A DNA stretch of 64,000 nucleotides from Byssochlamys sp. IMV 00236 (GCA_001931875.2 MSJH02000826.1:62001-126000); one strand, 5' to 3'. Shown: positions 1-12,716, counted from the first letter of the stretch. The notes: generated by a model not told the origin, from the letters alone. Translations and numbers: made by a program.

Positions 1-365
1 CTCTGGCTTGTAGTTTGTTTGGGAGTCGTCTTAGGAGCGCACTTTTCCGTCGCGTTCTGAGCCTCATTAGTAGGAAGAGGTTTTTGAAGAGGCGTTTCGG
101 TATGGACTTGCGTATTAGAAGTAGATTTGGAGGGCTGTCCCAGTACACCTAAGAGATATTTGCCAGCTGTGTAGCGTACACAGCGCTGCTGCCGGGCCGG
201 AATAGAGTCAGAAAGGTTGGCACTTTGGGTGGGCGCAATTTGTGTTGCAAGATTCTCCTGAGAGTCAGACCCGTTCCTTTGATCTGGTCTGGACATAAAC
301 AGTACACTAGCCTGCGATTTCGTGGAGCCGTCCGACTGGCAAGCGTCTGCCTCTGGGTCATCCAT
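1..365 (-). CDS. Partial hypothetical protein (N-terminal part, runs off left edge)
   Basis: An open frame starts at an ATG (complement 363-365), has an in-frame TGA just upstream, and stays open to base 1, giving about 121 residues without a stop. The predicted N terminus begins MDDPEADACQSDGSTKSQ and is polar and rich in Ser, Gln and Thr. One more hydrophobic patch, TAGKYLLGVLGQ, lies near residues 73-84. I do not recognise the family. It is divergent from fab1, with about 1.28 kb between the two starts. A different frame in the same place (complement 149-559) is longer but lacks this composition and I take it as a shadow. The sequence shows only the start and open frame; being a real gene is inference, and the remainder lies outside the window. 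Confidence 0.5.
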   Translation of the reverse strand, partial: MDDPEADACQSDGSTKSQASVLFMSRPDQRNGSDSQENLATQIAPTQSANLSDSIPARQQRCVRYTAGKYLLGVLGQPSKSTSNTQVHTETPLQKPLPTNEAQNATEKCAPKTTPKQTTSQ

Positions 366-1645
366 AGTGCCTCAAGAAGCCTTGATATGCTTGAATGCCT
401 ATTCACGTATTCGTAGACGTTTCCCGTCTTAGTGATTGGCTGAGCTCCGAATCGACGATTCTCTTTCCTTTTGAAGTTGGAAACTTTCGATATAGATTGG
501 ATCTCAGGCGTGTATTTGAAATAGTTCAATTCTGCTGTCGCCGCATACTTTGAACCCACATGTACCGGAGAACGACCAAGTGAGTTGTTACTATAAGCTC
601 GCGAAGAGGATCTGAACAGAATTGTGACATTCGCATCGCACTTGGCGGCTTAAATTCAACGTGGTTCTTCAAGGAACTAATTAGAAGAGTTAGCAATAAG
701 ACAGGATAAACGGGAAGAAATGCTGTTGTATGTATGTACTTCGACTATTTGCGTCTCCTGAGTTGCCCGACTTTGTAAGTTGCGAATTTCTCTGGCGTCT
801 TAGAGGCTGACGGGGAATGCCGTAGTGATTGCTTATCTGAATGATCGGTGCGCAACTGAAGATATAGTTCTCTTAGCGAGAGGGCGAATCCAACTGTCCG
901 AAGAATCTAATACCTATGGTTTAATGTCGGTAGAGCTTAGAGGGCGCTGTAGAAACTTCATTTCGGAATCCCTGCTGCGGCTAGTCTCGGGAGAATGGAG
1001 CCAAAATGGGGTAGAATTGATTGAAAGATAATAAAGGCTGTTCATCACTGCAGCTGCTGTTTTATTCACATTATAGCGGCCATTGATGCGACATCTGCCC
1101 ACTCCCTGATCACTTTCCAGACGCGACACGCACGGGATCTGGAGACGTGATTTCACCGCCCGAGAAGTTCTGCCGGACAATTTGTGCTGAGTCATCCATC
1201 ACTTCCACGTGCCGTGGGCGCCACACCACGTCATTGGGCAGAGACGTTCATATCGTAGGCCTGCCTGCGTCGGAAACGAAGAGAAGAGAAGAAGCTGGTC
1301 GTCTATCGGCCCTTTATGAACATCAGCGATCTTGGTCAGTCTTGGTTTTCTACTGCATCCTATTCTGTTCTTGGTATGGTCAGATAGCATGCACTATTCT
1401 AGAAACTGCTCTGAAGGCGGGGTTTGCTGACTTTGCGTATTGGGCAGGTTCCTGGAGACGATGGGTAACTTACCCACCTCATAATAGACTCGATGCTTGC
1501 TGTCTCTATCGATTATTATCTGGGGAAGCTTCCCCAGTTCGTGATATCCGATACCTGGAATGGTGATATGTTTGACGCGCTATGATATCGTGACGTTCGC
1601 TTGCCCAAGTCGCTCTGTGACCTTCACGATTCAAGCGTACCTGGT
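366..1645. other. Intergenic region between divergent starts (fab1 promoter and leader)
   Basis: About 1.28 kb separates the start of the left-edge gene from the fab1 ATG. Several short ORFs occur on both strands, but none has a fungal-looking composition, a good ATG or splice partners. I treat the stretch as promoter plus 5' leader and name no specific site. Confidence 0.5.
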
Positions 1646-4600
1646 ATGGCTTCACAGAAGTCTCCGGGCGCGAGCCCATCTGCGTCGTCGATCTTTCTAC
1701 CTCTAGGGAGACGTAGTTCTCGAGCATCGATATCGAGTCAGGCGGAACGGGAAAATCTCAACGAGGCCTTGGACCAAATACATTCTGCCGCCTATCAGTC
1801 AGACTCGCTGACAGTCTTCAACGAGTTTACGCATCCTCCGAATTCATCAAATGTGACAGATAACAAACGTTTAACCGGGGATATTCAGGGAGGCTTGAGT
1901 GGACTGTATAACCGACTCAGGGCGTCTGTTGGAGGAGTCAAAGACATCGTCGGTGGCTCTGGAAAGCCAGTGGATGGGGCCCCTTCAGCAGATGGATCTG
2001 GCATCAGGAGTCCCAACAGTGACTTCGTTAGTCCCAAGTCGAGCGCTGCTCCGACTCCTGTTGTCCCGACTGCAGATTCCCATTCTTCGTACCCGAGCTC
2101 GGCCCAAGGGTCAAAGATCCATTCGCCGATTTTGAACGCTTTCCCGTCAAATGCAGATGCTTCTGCCCAAGCGCAGGCAGCGAAGAGCTCGAGGTTCTCC
2201 TCGAAGACTGCTAGCATCTCCTCAAAAGCTTCCGTCTCGCCAGCTCCTCCCGTGAAGTCACCCACTGCGCCTCTCCCTAAGACGACAAGTAATGTCTCTA
2301 CGGCGGATCCCACAGTTACGGAAGTCAAGGTGAACGCTACCAGGGATGCTCCTGATCGCTCTAGGAGCAATTCTGCCAGCTTATCTTCTCATGCCATGTA
2401 TAATGCGGATCCAGTCGCGACCGGCAGAGATGAAAGTTCACCTAACCCTTCTCAGGGTCAAAGCTCATTAGGATTGAGTCCCCGCAAGTCTTATTCTCCG
2501 ATCCTTACTGCTAAATCTTCCAACGTCTCGTATGGCGATGGGCAAAATGTACCCGATAGTACCCGCTCTCCGAGCTTAGGACGGGAACCGTTGAGTAACG
2601 ATAAACCGAAGAAAGCTGGTTATGTCCCCCTCGATCGCCACCCGTTGCCCGAATTAGACACATCTGTGCCCAGCTCAACATGGAAAACGAAGCAAACTGA
2701 TGGCGCACATGACACTCAGCTCTCATCTCAGGATAGCTCGGCACCCAGCTCATCAGTCGCGCTTGCGTCAGAAGAGTCAGCGGGCATAAGCTCTGCTACA
2801 AACAGCCTTTCTAGAATCCCTAACGATGATAGCTCCGGACCCGAAGCACGGACTCCTACTACATTGGAGACATCCATTGCGATGACTGACAATGAGCATA
2901 AGTCGGCTCTTTCCTCCAGGCATTCTGTTAACAAGCCACGACAGAAAGCGACTCCGCACACCGTACAGAGTCGCCTACCAGGCTACATCATGTCCCGAAC
3001 ATCGTCAACAGATACTGCCACAACAAGCTCACCTGTTGCTACAAGAGGGTCTACAAATGGCTCGAATAGCCAAAATTCCCGTGACAAACGCCCTTCATAT
3101 CCGGCTGGCGAGACAGCAAACCAAAGTAATGTTATGACACAATTGAGGAGCAGACTACTGAGCAAAGACTTCTGGATGCGTGACGAAAATGCGAAGGATT
3201 GTTTCCACTGTGGAGAGCCTTTCTCGACCTTTCGACGGAAACACCATTGTCGGACATGTGGCCAGATCTTCGATTCGAAGTGTACCTCCTTGATCCCTGG
3301 CGCGCAGTTTGGGCAGAGCGGGTCGATACGTGTCTGTAAACCTTGCGAAGTCATGATAAACGCTCACGAAGACGACTCATCAGACTTCACGGAGAACGAA
3401 GCCAGCCCTATCGTGCCCCACACTCTCATATCCAACTCTCCTTTACACGTGAACCCTCCTCGACCGCTGATTGATGATGACGATTCAGCTTCTATAGTTT
3501 CTCAGTCTATAGAGCACGTCATGAAAACACCGACAATGGCTATTCCTGCCACAAAGCGAGCGGGAGAAGGTCATAATCGTCGTTCAGCTGTCTTAGAGAT
3601 CGATTCTGACCGACCTTTAGCGAGACCGACTTCGTCTCGTTCTCTGAAGTCATCTCATGGGGGACGTCCCTATAGCATGAGCCACAAACGTCACCATTCC
3701 CGTCAGCAGTACATACGCAACTTTAAATCTTTCCACGACGACAGGGCCCCCTTTCAGCGTCGGCATGTGGAAGAGATCGGCCCAGAGGCCCATCTTCCGG
3801 CCTTCCATAAAGACAGTATCATCGATCCCGACTTAGCTCAGTATCTTTCTGATGATCCGTCTAGTGGGGATGAACAACCAAACATCTTCGCTGCTGTTTC
3901 CGATGGTTCCTTGCCCAAAGGTAGTGGTGATCACGAGAAAGCTACACTTGGCGGGCTTTTGGCAGCTGTCAAAAAGGGTAGATCTCGTTTTGGCGACCGC
4001 AGCGCTGCTAGCGGTATCCATTCTGGTCGCGACGCTGAGGATGGTAGCATCACTAGCTCGAGAGCAGTGAATCTACCGCGCCAGGGTCGCCGCCGCAATC
4101 TGAGTGTTGCCAGTAGTATTCACCAGCGACCTTCACCAAGGATCTTCAAAGAGGGTATTTTCAGCGTTCTCCCTCAAAGTCCACAAGGGGTTGCCTGCTC
4201 TACTGGTGTAGCATCCAGTGGGTTCAAAATGACAAGAAGCTCCTCAATGAGGGGTGCTGGCGCCCCGGCGATCGAGCTAAACAGGGCGAGCCTGCAGCAT
4301 GTCCGTAAGCTACTCGGACAACTGCTAAAAGACACTGCTATACCTCATGCCCATAGTTGGGAGAATGCCCTTCTGCCTATTCTTCTGAAAGCCACCGATG
4401 AGGTGGATCCAGACGTTCAACATGGAGACGACATGGATATTCGCCACTATATCAAGCTGAAAAAGATACCTGGTGGCCGACCCGGCGATACCTCTTATGT
4501 GTCAGGACTTGTATTCACTAAGAACCTTGCACTGAAAAGCATGCCTCGAAGCATCCCACAGCCAAATATTCTCATCATTACATTTCCGCTTGAGTATGCG

Positions 4601-7600
4601 CGGTATCAGCAACACTTTATGAGTCTCGAGCCGGTGATTCGGCAAGAGCGCGAATTCTTGGAGAACCTTGTCAGCCGCATTGCTGCTTTGCGCCCTAATT
4701 TGCTTCTGGTCGAGAAGAATGTGTCCGGTCTAGCACTCGAGCTTCTTGAGAAAGCCAACATCGCAACTGCGTACAATGTGAAGCCGTCTGTACTGGAGGC
4801 AGTGTCCAGATGCACCCAGACACGCATTATCACATCTATGGATAAACTCGTAACCACTCCAGCTCATACTGGCCACTGTGGCAGTTTCGATGTCAAAACC
4901 TACGTCTACGGTGGCCGCAGAAAGACGTATATGTATATCTCTGGCTGCCCAAAGGAACTTGGCTGTACCATTGTTTTGCGCGGAGCTGATAACGACGTCC
5001 TCGTAAATGTCAAGCGAATCACGGAGTTTATGGTGTACGTCGTGTACAACCTCAAGTTGGAGACCTGTCTGATGAGGGATGAATTTGCGCAGATACCCAC
5101 ATCTCCTGACGAGCTCGTCAAGAAGGGAGGTGAAACCTCTGGCAAGGGCGGCAATGCGAAGGTACTGACCGACTCCAAGGAAGCGGCAGGCGAACAGTCA
5201 ACCGCGGTGGTACCGTCGAAAGATCTCGTTATGACAGCTACTGGTGAAAGCAATGACGTTCCGGATGACGTACCCATGCCTACTTTCTACGAAGATATGG
5301 TCGAGAAGCATCAGACCAAGATATTATCGGCCTCTCCCTTTGTCAAATTTGAACCTCCTTATCTCCTCATGCGCGCGCGGGAACTAGAACGCAGGCTTGC
5401 TTACCTTAAGCGCCTCCGTGATCAGGATGATGCCGCAGATCAATCAACCGACGAGAAAGCGAAATCACAGAAGTTTGTCTTGATCACACCGGAGATGGTG
5501 CATCAATCACCTCGCGGTGCTCCGCCAAAAGTCAGGGAGGTTCTTCATGCTGTTCACGACGCAGAGTATGACAGGGCTCTTCATAACTACCTGACCCAGA
5601 AAAGGCAATGGGAGGCTTACGTTTCGGGTAACACGAACTTGTTCGACCCTTATGCCCACCAAAATATTGTCGTTCTTTTCAGCCTGGTCTGCACGACCAC
5701 GTCTATCCCTTGCTCTGGCCCAGATGTCTTCGCGATTGAGTTCTACAACGAGCACGAAAGCGACAGAATGTTTGAACCTGACTGTACGCTCGGGCAATAT
5801 GTAGAGGACCTTTGCTTAAGTGCCAATGCTATCTGCACCGCAAACGGGTGCGAGAAGAGGATGTTTGAGCACCACCGCCAATATGTCCACGGTGAGGCTC
5901 AAATCAGCGTCTTTGTTCAACCATATCCAAGTAAGCTCCGCGGTATGCAAGATACAATCCTTATGTGGAGTAGCTGCAAGATATGTGGCAATGAGACTCA
6001 GGTCATGCCGATGTCTGAGAGCACCTGGAAGTATTCCTTCGGAAAGTATCTGGAGCTATCGTTCTGGTGTGCAAACTTGCATCCGCGGGCCGGTGTCTGC
6101 CCTCACGATTTGCACCGTGACCACCTTCGCTACTTCGGGTTTAAGGATGTGGCTTTACGTATCCATTATGACCCTATCAATATACTCGAAATCATCGTCC
6201 CGCGAACTCGCGTAACGTGGAAAGTGGACAATGATTTGCGACTCAGAAACGAGGTGTATTCAAAGACCGAACACCGTATCAACAAGTTCATGGCATCCGT
6301 GAAAGCTCGACTTAAAAGCATAAATGTGGAAAGTGTGATGCCGGAATTGGTCGAGAGCTGTAAACGGGAAACAGAGGCTCTGATGAAAAAAGCGAATGAT
6401 GACCATGCAGCTTTGATTAGACAGTTGCAGGACAAGTATATGAACTCACAGTACTGGGCGGTTATACCTCTCAACGAGGTTCTCCGTTCTGTCCAAGAGA
6501 AGGTTGTGGAATGGGACGCTGCCTTCGCGGAATTTGAGAAGAACTTCTTTCCCTCCGAGAAGGATATTCGACGATTGGCAGCATTGCAATTGAAGAAGAT
6601 ATTCTTGGACAGAGACGCATCTATCACTTCATTGACTTCGACAGAAGAGGCTGCTGCCACACCTTCAGAACCGGGAGCCGAGGAGGCTGCTCAAGACACA
6701 GAGAAACCACGGCCAGTTCGCCGAATGACCCTGTCCCCAGAAAAAGCGCAGGACGTACTCGTCTCTGTCGTCGAAGAGCACTCTGGAAAAATGAACAAAG
6801 ACGCAACTCAGGCTGCCGTTGACTCTCCGACTCTCTCTGCCAGACCGGATGATATTGAGGAACAAGCGCCCCCTGCGAGTCCTGAGGCAAACAAAGACTC
6901 TCGCCTTCCGCCGTCTGAAGCGACGAATCCAGAAGGGGTTCAGCATCTGGATCTGGCTATCCCGTCTAGTCTCTCGCAAGAGTCAACCTTGGAGTCTACT
7001 TATGCAGATCGCGTAGGAGTATCGAGGCCTGCTACTCCTCCTCTGGATCTGGATGAGAGAATCAGTAACCTATCACCCTCAGGCTTACCCTTGCGTTCCG
7101 AAAAGGTACCTGCAATCGAGAGACGTGAGTCGAACGGAGCGACTCCGGAAGCCACACCTGTTCTCCCACTTTCAGCAATCCCGAGGCCCGTCGAAGGGGG
7201 CATGCGTTCCAGTGGTGGGAAAGCACGATCTCCTCCGTTGTTCCGGACTTATTCCCAGCCTGTTGGCTTACAACGACAAAGGAGCAATGGCTCAACTGGC
7301 CCACTAGGGGCATTGAAGTCTGGCTTTGGCAACACCAATTCCAGGAACGTAGATAAAGCAGCTAGCCCGCCGTACGAGCCAAAAATCAAAGTCAACGACA
7401 AGAAGCTCTCGGATCGTCTGGGATTCAGCGCTCTGAAGACCGGAAGACTCACGGGCGGACACTCGCTAATTCCTCGCTCCGTCCCTACTAAAAAGAAGAG
7501 CAGCCGTGTCTCGAATCTGGCCAAGCATTTTGAGCAGCTCAGTCGAGAATTTGAAAAAGAACGCCAGAGGGAGAGACAACAACGAGCAGCAAAGGGCAAA

Positions 7601-9316
7601 CACTCTCGTGCCTTCCCACGGGCGTCGTCAAAACCGATCGTCGAGGTTTACAGAAACGTGCGAGAGGCAGTGGAAGAACGGGAGCCATCAGGTGAAGGGG
7701 ATGATTTCATGTCGTCCGAACGGCCTGCTTCTTTGGATGACCAGAGCCGAGAAAGCGAAGAGCTCACACGGAAAAACTCTGCCGATGTTTCTACGAAAGA
7801 GCCTGCCTTGGAGGAGGTGACGGTGCAACCGACGGAGATCGAGGAGCCTACTCGTGAAACCAGTCAAGTTGCATCTGAAGCTGAAGAGGAGCATAGCGAT
7901 GCAGAGAGGAGCTTGACCGATGAGCTTCAGTTGGTTGAGACCCCTGACGAACTTTCAAAGCTCGAGCCAGACGATAGTCTGGATCTAAAGGAACTGCCGA
8001 AGCATGAACGAAGTACGCTGGTGCGAATGCTGACCAATTTCTGGGCTGAACGTTCTGCGAGTGGATGGGCGCCGCTGGATTATCCGTTGAAGGTGTCTGA
8101 TCATGTCTTTGCTGACTGCGACATCATTGTGCGCGAAGATGAGCCTAGCTCCCTGATCGCTTTTGCGTTAGATTCGTCGGACTATAAGCAAAAGCTCGCC
8201 AGCATCCAGAAGCATTTCGAAGAGACGGAAGAGAAGACGGAGTCAATCGGCGATCGTGACGATGACGAGGCGCAAGTGGAACACTCCTTGTTGAGGGCCA
8301 CAGGAACACACCTCAAGTATCAATTCCAAGAAGGACAAGCTAAGATGCTTTGCAAGGTGTTCTATGCGGAGCAATTCGACGCTCTCCGCAGAAAATGCGG
8401 TATTGCAGACCGCATTGTTGAGTCGCTGTCTCGCTGCGCCAAATGGGACTCCAAGGGTGGCAAGACTAAATCATTGTTCCTGAAGACACTAGACGATCGG
8501 TTCATTCTCAAGTCACTCTCTCCCATCGAGACCCAGGCCTTTCTGAAGTTTGCTCCAGCCTACTTCCAGATCATGTCGGAGGCGCTTTTCCACGAATTAC
8601 CGTCAGCCATTGCTAAGATGTTTGGATTCTACCAAGTGATCATCAAGAATCCCTCTACGGGCGTGGAGTTCAACTGGTATCTTCTCTTGATGGAGAACCT
8701 CTTCTACGACCGTATTCCGACACGCATCTTTGACCTGAAGGGGTCCATGCGGAATCGCAAGGTGCAGAGTACTGGGGAGCGCAACGAGGTACTGTTGGAC
8801 GAGAACATGGTCGACTTCATCTATGAGACCCCTTTATTCGCGCGGGAACATTCGAAAAAGCTGCTCAGCCAGAGCGTTTGGAATGATACCTTGTTCCTGG
8901 GTCGACAGAACGTCATGGATTATTCTCTTATGATCGCCATTGACGAACAGCGCCAGGAGCTTGTTGTCGGCATCATCGACTGCATCCGGACGTATACGTG
9001 GGACAAGAAACTGGAGTCGTGGATCAAGGACCGTGGCTTCGCAGGTGGTGGTAAGAACCGGCCCACCGTCACCAGTCCGAAGGAGTACAAGAGTCGTTTC
9101 CGAGAAGCCATGGCTCGATATGTGCTCCACGCGCCAAAGTAAGTACTGTACCCAGGACGGCTTTGGGGTCTGTTAGACACTAACTTCTCCAGCTGCTGGC
9201 ACCAATTCCAATCTGTGCACATAGAACATCGTCCGCGTGTTGAAAATACTTCTCGTGTCGCAAGCGCAGCCGACGTGCGGGGCGATGATGGAAGCACTGA
9301 TGGGAATGCCTCATGA
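1646..9316 (+). CDS. fab1: 1-phosphatidylinositol-3-phosphate 5-kinase Fab1 (PIKfyve family)
   Basis: Converts PI3P to PI(3,5)P2 on endosome and vacuole membranes, controlling vacuole size, retrograde traffic and acidification. Two exons, 1646-9138 and 9193-9316, encode about 2538 residues, normal for fungal Fab1. A Ser/Pro-rich N terminus precedes a FYVE zinc finger near residues 508-575 (WMRDENAKDC, RRKHHCRTCG, RVCKPC, all signature residues present). Next comes the Cpn60/TCP1-like PI3P-kinase-associated region, about 880-1135, then a Cys/His-rich conserved block around 1385-1530. The C-terminal PIPK kinase, about 2118-2500, has the ATP lysine in DDRFILKSL, the catalytic MDYSL, GIIDCIRTYTWD and the activation loop near KNRPTVTSPKEYKSRF. 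The ATG at 1646 (MASQKSPG) is chosen because the frame upstream of it has no ATG. The 54-nt intron (GTAAGT, CTAAC, CAG) is needed: without it the protein stops before the conserved NCWHQF ending. Confidence 0.96.
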
Positions 9317-10021
9317 GCTCTTCGTCTCGTCTACCGCCTTTCTATGCCTATTATAATGTCCTGTAACGTAGCCATGACCTCACGACAGTATATCTTTTTT
9401 TTTTNNNNNNNNNNNNNNNNNNNNNNNNNNNNTTTTTTTTTTTTTTTCTTTTTCTGCCCGGTGTTGTGTTCTTACGATGTCTATTTCCCCTCTCCCATGT
9501 TCGAGCATTCGTTGTCCGGGGGGCTTTTCTCAGTCCGCGTCTTTTGCATCCAACGCAGGATCAGACCCAGTTTAGGTGTGGCAATAGTTCTTCTGTACTC
9601 TGGATAACTGTTTTTGCATTGTCCTTCTCATTGCTCACATGCATTGTAAATAACTTGTGCGGCAAGGGTCCTGTGACTCCTGTCTGACTCTGGTTCCATG
9701 TTGAAATCGATAATTCGCGAGCAGGGAATAGGAATGACATATGGAATGAGTATTCAATGCGACAGATTGTAGTTCCAATGATCTGCTAATTAATTAGTAG
9801 TTAAATATATGTAGCTGTTAGTTAACCAACCGATATATTTAATTAATGATCCCGAGCATCGGGAAAAGTCTGGCACATCCGATCGCCCTCGGGACGTTCC
9901 GACGGGACGGTCCCGGCACGGTGTTAAGTCGGTTTCTCCCTTAAGGCCTTTAACTTATGGTACTTTTCCTCTTGCAACTCTCCACTCCTCCCGGGCTGTT
10001 GATGTATACTGCTCCGTCGAG
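9317..10021. other. Intergenic region: fab1 3' side and dic1 promoter
   Basis: No supported gene. The region holds a T-tract with an N gap and an AT-rich patch near 9785-9850 with repeated TTAATTA and ATATAT words. A GC-rich stretch near 9850-9930 carries repeated CGGGA/TCCCG words just upstream of dic1; these could be regulatory, but I name no factor. Confidence 0.5.
9405..9432. other. Assembly gap of 28 Ns inside a poly-T tract
   Basis: Twenty-eight Ns are flanked by T10 on the left and T15 on the right. The tract length is therefore unresolved rather than a real boundary. It lies downstream of fab1 and interrupts no gene. Confidence 0.97.
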
Positions 10022-11180
10022 ATGACAGGTAGCAGGTCGTCAGGAGATGCGCAGTCTGCGCCCCGGCAGAAGGTCCATTATCCCTTCTGGTTTGGCGGTT
10101 CGGCCTCGTGCTGCGCCGCCGCGGTAACGCATCCTTTGGATCTGGGTGAGTCTATTTCCGCCATGCCATTGAGGCTTCACAACACATCTTCTTACTGACT
10201 GTTTGAGGTTAGTGAAGGTAGATATTCGGCCAGAGTTCAGAATCACGGCATTTGTCACCCTTTTCTCCCGTGCTGACCTCATTTCTTCTCCATATAGGTC
10301 CGCTTACAAACCCGTAAGCATGGAGATCCCAAGGGTATGCTGAAGACTTTCGTGCATGTGGTCAAGAATAATGGTGTGTTGGGTCTGTACAATGGGGTAT
10401 GTGGAACGTTGAATTGCTTATCTTGACGTTGCAAGACTAGATGGTGGTTGCTAATGTCATGTGTGATTAAAAAAATAGCTCTCCGCATCCCTCCTGCGGC
10501 AGATCACGTATTCCACGACTCGTTTCGGTGTGTACGAGGAGCTCAAGAATCGTGCGACCACTTCTTCTTCCTCCCCTCCCTCGACAACTACACTCGTTGG
10601 TATAGCATGTCTCTCCGGTTTCATCGGTGGCCTGGTGGGAAACCCGGCAGATGTTATCAACGTTCGCATGCAATCCGACGCTGCGCTACCTCCGGAGAAA
10701 CGGCGCAATTACAAGCAAGCCTTCCACGGCTTAATCCAGATGGTCAAGAGTGAAGGAACAGGGAGCATGTTCCGTGGTCTCTGGCCTAATTCCACCCGAG
10801 CGGTGCTCATGACGGCCTCACAGCTCGCGTCGTACGACAGCTTCAAGCGCCTCTGCATCCACCAACTCGGCATGTCGGACAATCTGACAACACACTTCAC
10901 GGCTTCTTTCCTGGCAGGGTTTGTAGCAACCACCGTCTGCAGTCCTGCCGATGTGATCAAGACCCGTGTCATGAGCGCTTCGCCCGCGGAGTCTCACGGC
11001 CACAGTCTCTTGGGTTTGCTGAAGGAGATTTGTCGGAAGGAAGGCATCAGCTGGGCATTCCGCGGATGGACACCCAGCTTCATCCGTCTGGGACCCCAGA
11101 CCATTGCGACGTTCATCTTCCTGGAGGAGCACAAGAAGATTTATCGGAGACTGAAGGGAATTCCTCACGAGGAGATCTAA
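10022..11180 (+). CDS. dic1: Mitochondrial dicarboxylate carrier (SLC25 family, Dic1-like)
   Basis: An inner-membrane carrier that exchanges malate/succinate for phosphate. Four exons are read: 10022-10145, 10213-10217, 10298-10396 and 10479-11180, giving about 309 residues, the family's usual size. The three mitochondrial-carrier signatures appear in order: HPLDLVKVR, NPADVINVR and SPADVIKTR. The block NVRMQSDAALPPEKRRNY is typical of fungal Dic1 rather than of the oxaloacetate or oxoglutarate carriers, although this substrate call rests on family resemblance. The second exon is only 5 nt (TGAAG). It is required to build V-K in the first signature and to keep the frame across two well-formed introns (GTGAGT...TTAG and GTAGAT...TATAG). 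The third intron starts GTATGT and ends AATAG. Confidence 0.9.
10213..10217 (+). other. dic1: 5-nt microexon of dic1
   Basis: The bases TGAAG sit between GGTTAG and GTAGAT. Joined to the single G that ends exon 1 they give GTG AAG (Val-Lys), completing HPLDLVKVR. Skipping the exon shifts the frame; starting it earlier in the same AG-rich stretch introduces an in-frame TAG. Confidence 0.82.
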
Positions 11181-12069
11181 ATGGGCCCCATCAGGGCAAC
11201 ACTAGAGGCATCTCGTGGGGTGTCAAACTAAAGAGGGGAGACAAAGAGCCGGCTCCGATAAACTAATCGAGCCGATGAGACCATCTGATCCATTACTCCT
11301 TGATCCGAGTCTGCGGCCAAGCAGATGATATCTCCGCGGAGATTGACATGACAGCAAAGCGCTGTCCACAACCGTCGTCCAAACTTTCTCACTGTCCTCC
11401 ACACTCGATGCAGCCTACCAAAGGATAATACAACCCGACCGCTGGAGGAACGTGGAGCAGCACTTGACTTCTAGAACTCGGGGACCCTCCCTATCTTTGC
11501 TCATTTCATCGAGCTATAATACTGACGAATCTGACTTATCATAGGCCGTGCCGCTCAATCCTTTCCCCTGCGACGCGCACAGATACCTTGTCTCCAGGAT
11601 ACAGAACTTATTTTTTCTCATCATGTACAGTACAGAAACTGATGTGTACAACAGATTACACCATATACATGACTCATCTAGAATTAGAATAGGCTGGGTT
11701 GGAGTATTGGGATTTAGGATAGGGAGGGGATATATGTCCGGAAATCTAGATTGAATATATATACTGATACAGACAAACGACTTAAATTAAAAGCAGTGTA
11801 CGAAAAGCACAGCGGTTAAGAGAATAGCTCGGCTCAACGATCGTCCGCAGTGAGGGCGTTCTTTCCGTCAAACTAGTTGAATTGATCCCTCAGGACTCCT
11901 GCAATTCGAGACCAAAATATCAAATCTGATCCTTAACAGTTGTTCTTTGTTGTGCCGATCTTGTGGATCATATGGAAATGAGAGCTCCAACAGTTGGTCT
12001 TAGAAGCTTCCGATTCCTCTCCTTTTCACATCAAAATTTCTCTTGCGTTTTACGTTTATAAAGTTCGGA

Positions 12070-12280
12070 TTAAGTGTGTCTTTCCATCCTTTCCTTCTCA
12101 AGCTCGTCGATTCTCCTCTGTAAAAGCTTCTCACCGTCCGAGCTGACACACTCTTTCGTTTTCTGTTTTGGGGTACCACTATTAGCAACTGGTACAGTAG
12201 CTTCACGTGAAGCCATTCCAGAGCTGCTTTTGGTTAGGATGGAAGTTGTATCGGAGCTTTACAAGATCGGAATCTGACAG
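12070..12280 (-). pseudogene. Possible gene relic or 48-residue ORF with coiled-coil-like end
   Basis: An ATG at complement 12216 opens a 48-codon frame ending at 12070. It begins MASREATVPVANSG and ends in a charged, helix-prone stretch (LLQRRIDELEKERMERHT). Immediately upstream, in another frame (complement 12203-12280), a second coding-like stretch reads SDSDLVKLRYNFHPNQKQLW and ends in TGA. The two adjacent fragments in different frames suggest a decayed gene rather than a short functional one. No family is recognised and no splice signals rescue a longer product. Confidence 0.25.
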
Positions 12281-12716
12281 CTCTATATAGTATGAGTTGA
12301 AAAAAACAGAGTTCAGAATACACGGGATTCGACACAGGATTGCTTAGATATCGTTATGGAAGGTCAGCGTGAGGTATATAAATTGCATTGAACTGTTATA
12401 CAAACCCAGGGGATCTAACTGGAGAGTTTGGTCTGTATCAAATCAGTTCAAATAGATATCGTCCAGATCGAAGAGCCTGATAAGCGCCAACGAACCAAGA
12501 GGATATCAATAAGAAAAGTACAAATCGCGTATTATTTTACAGTATAGTTAAATCATCATCTGGCACAGGCGGTGATGGGCAGAACATCTAGCAAACGCCC
12601 CATAGTACATACAACCAACGATGGCCAGATTGTTCAGGGCATAGTAGTACGGAGATGTCGTATAGTAGCTGGAAATCCAGAGATGAAGAAGAACAATAAG
12701 AAGAGATTTAAAAGAA

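Noticed and set aside
1147..1566. 139-codon plus-strand frame before fab1
   Set aside because: Starts at GTG and has mixed composition; more likely leader or promoter of fab1.
1885..2370. 161-codon minus-strand frame inside fab1
   Set aside because: Antisense shadow of the Ser-rich fab1 N terminus with no splice signals or family features.
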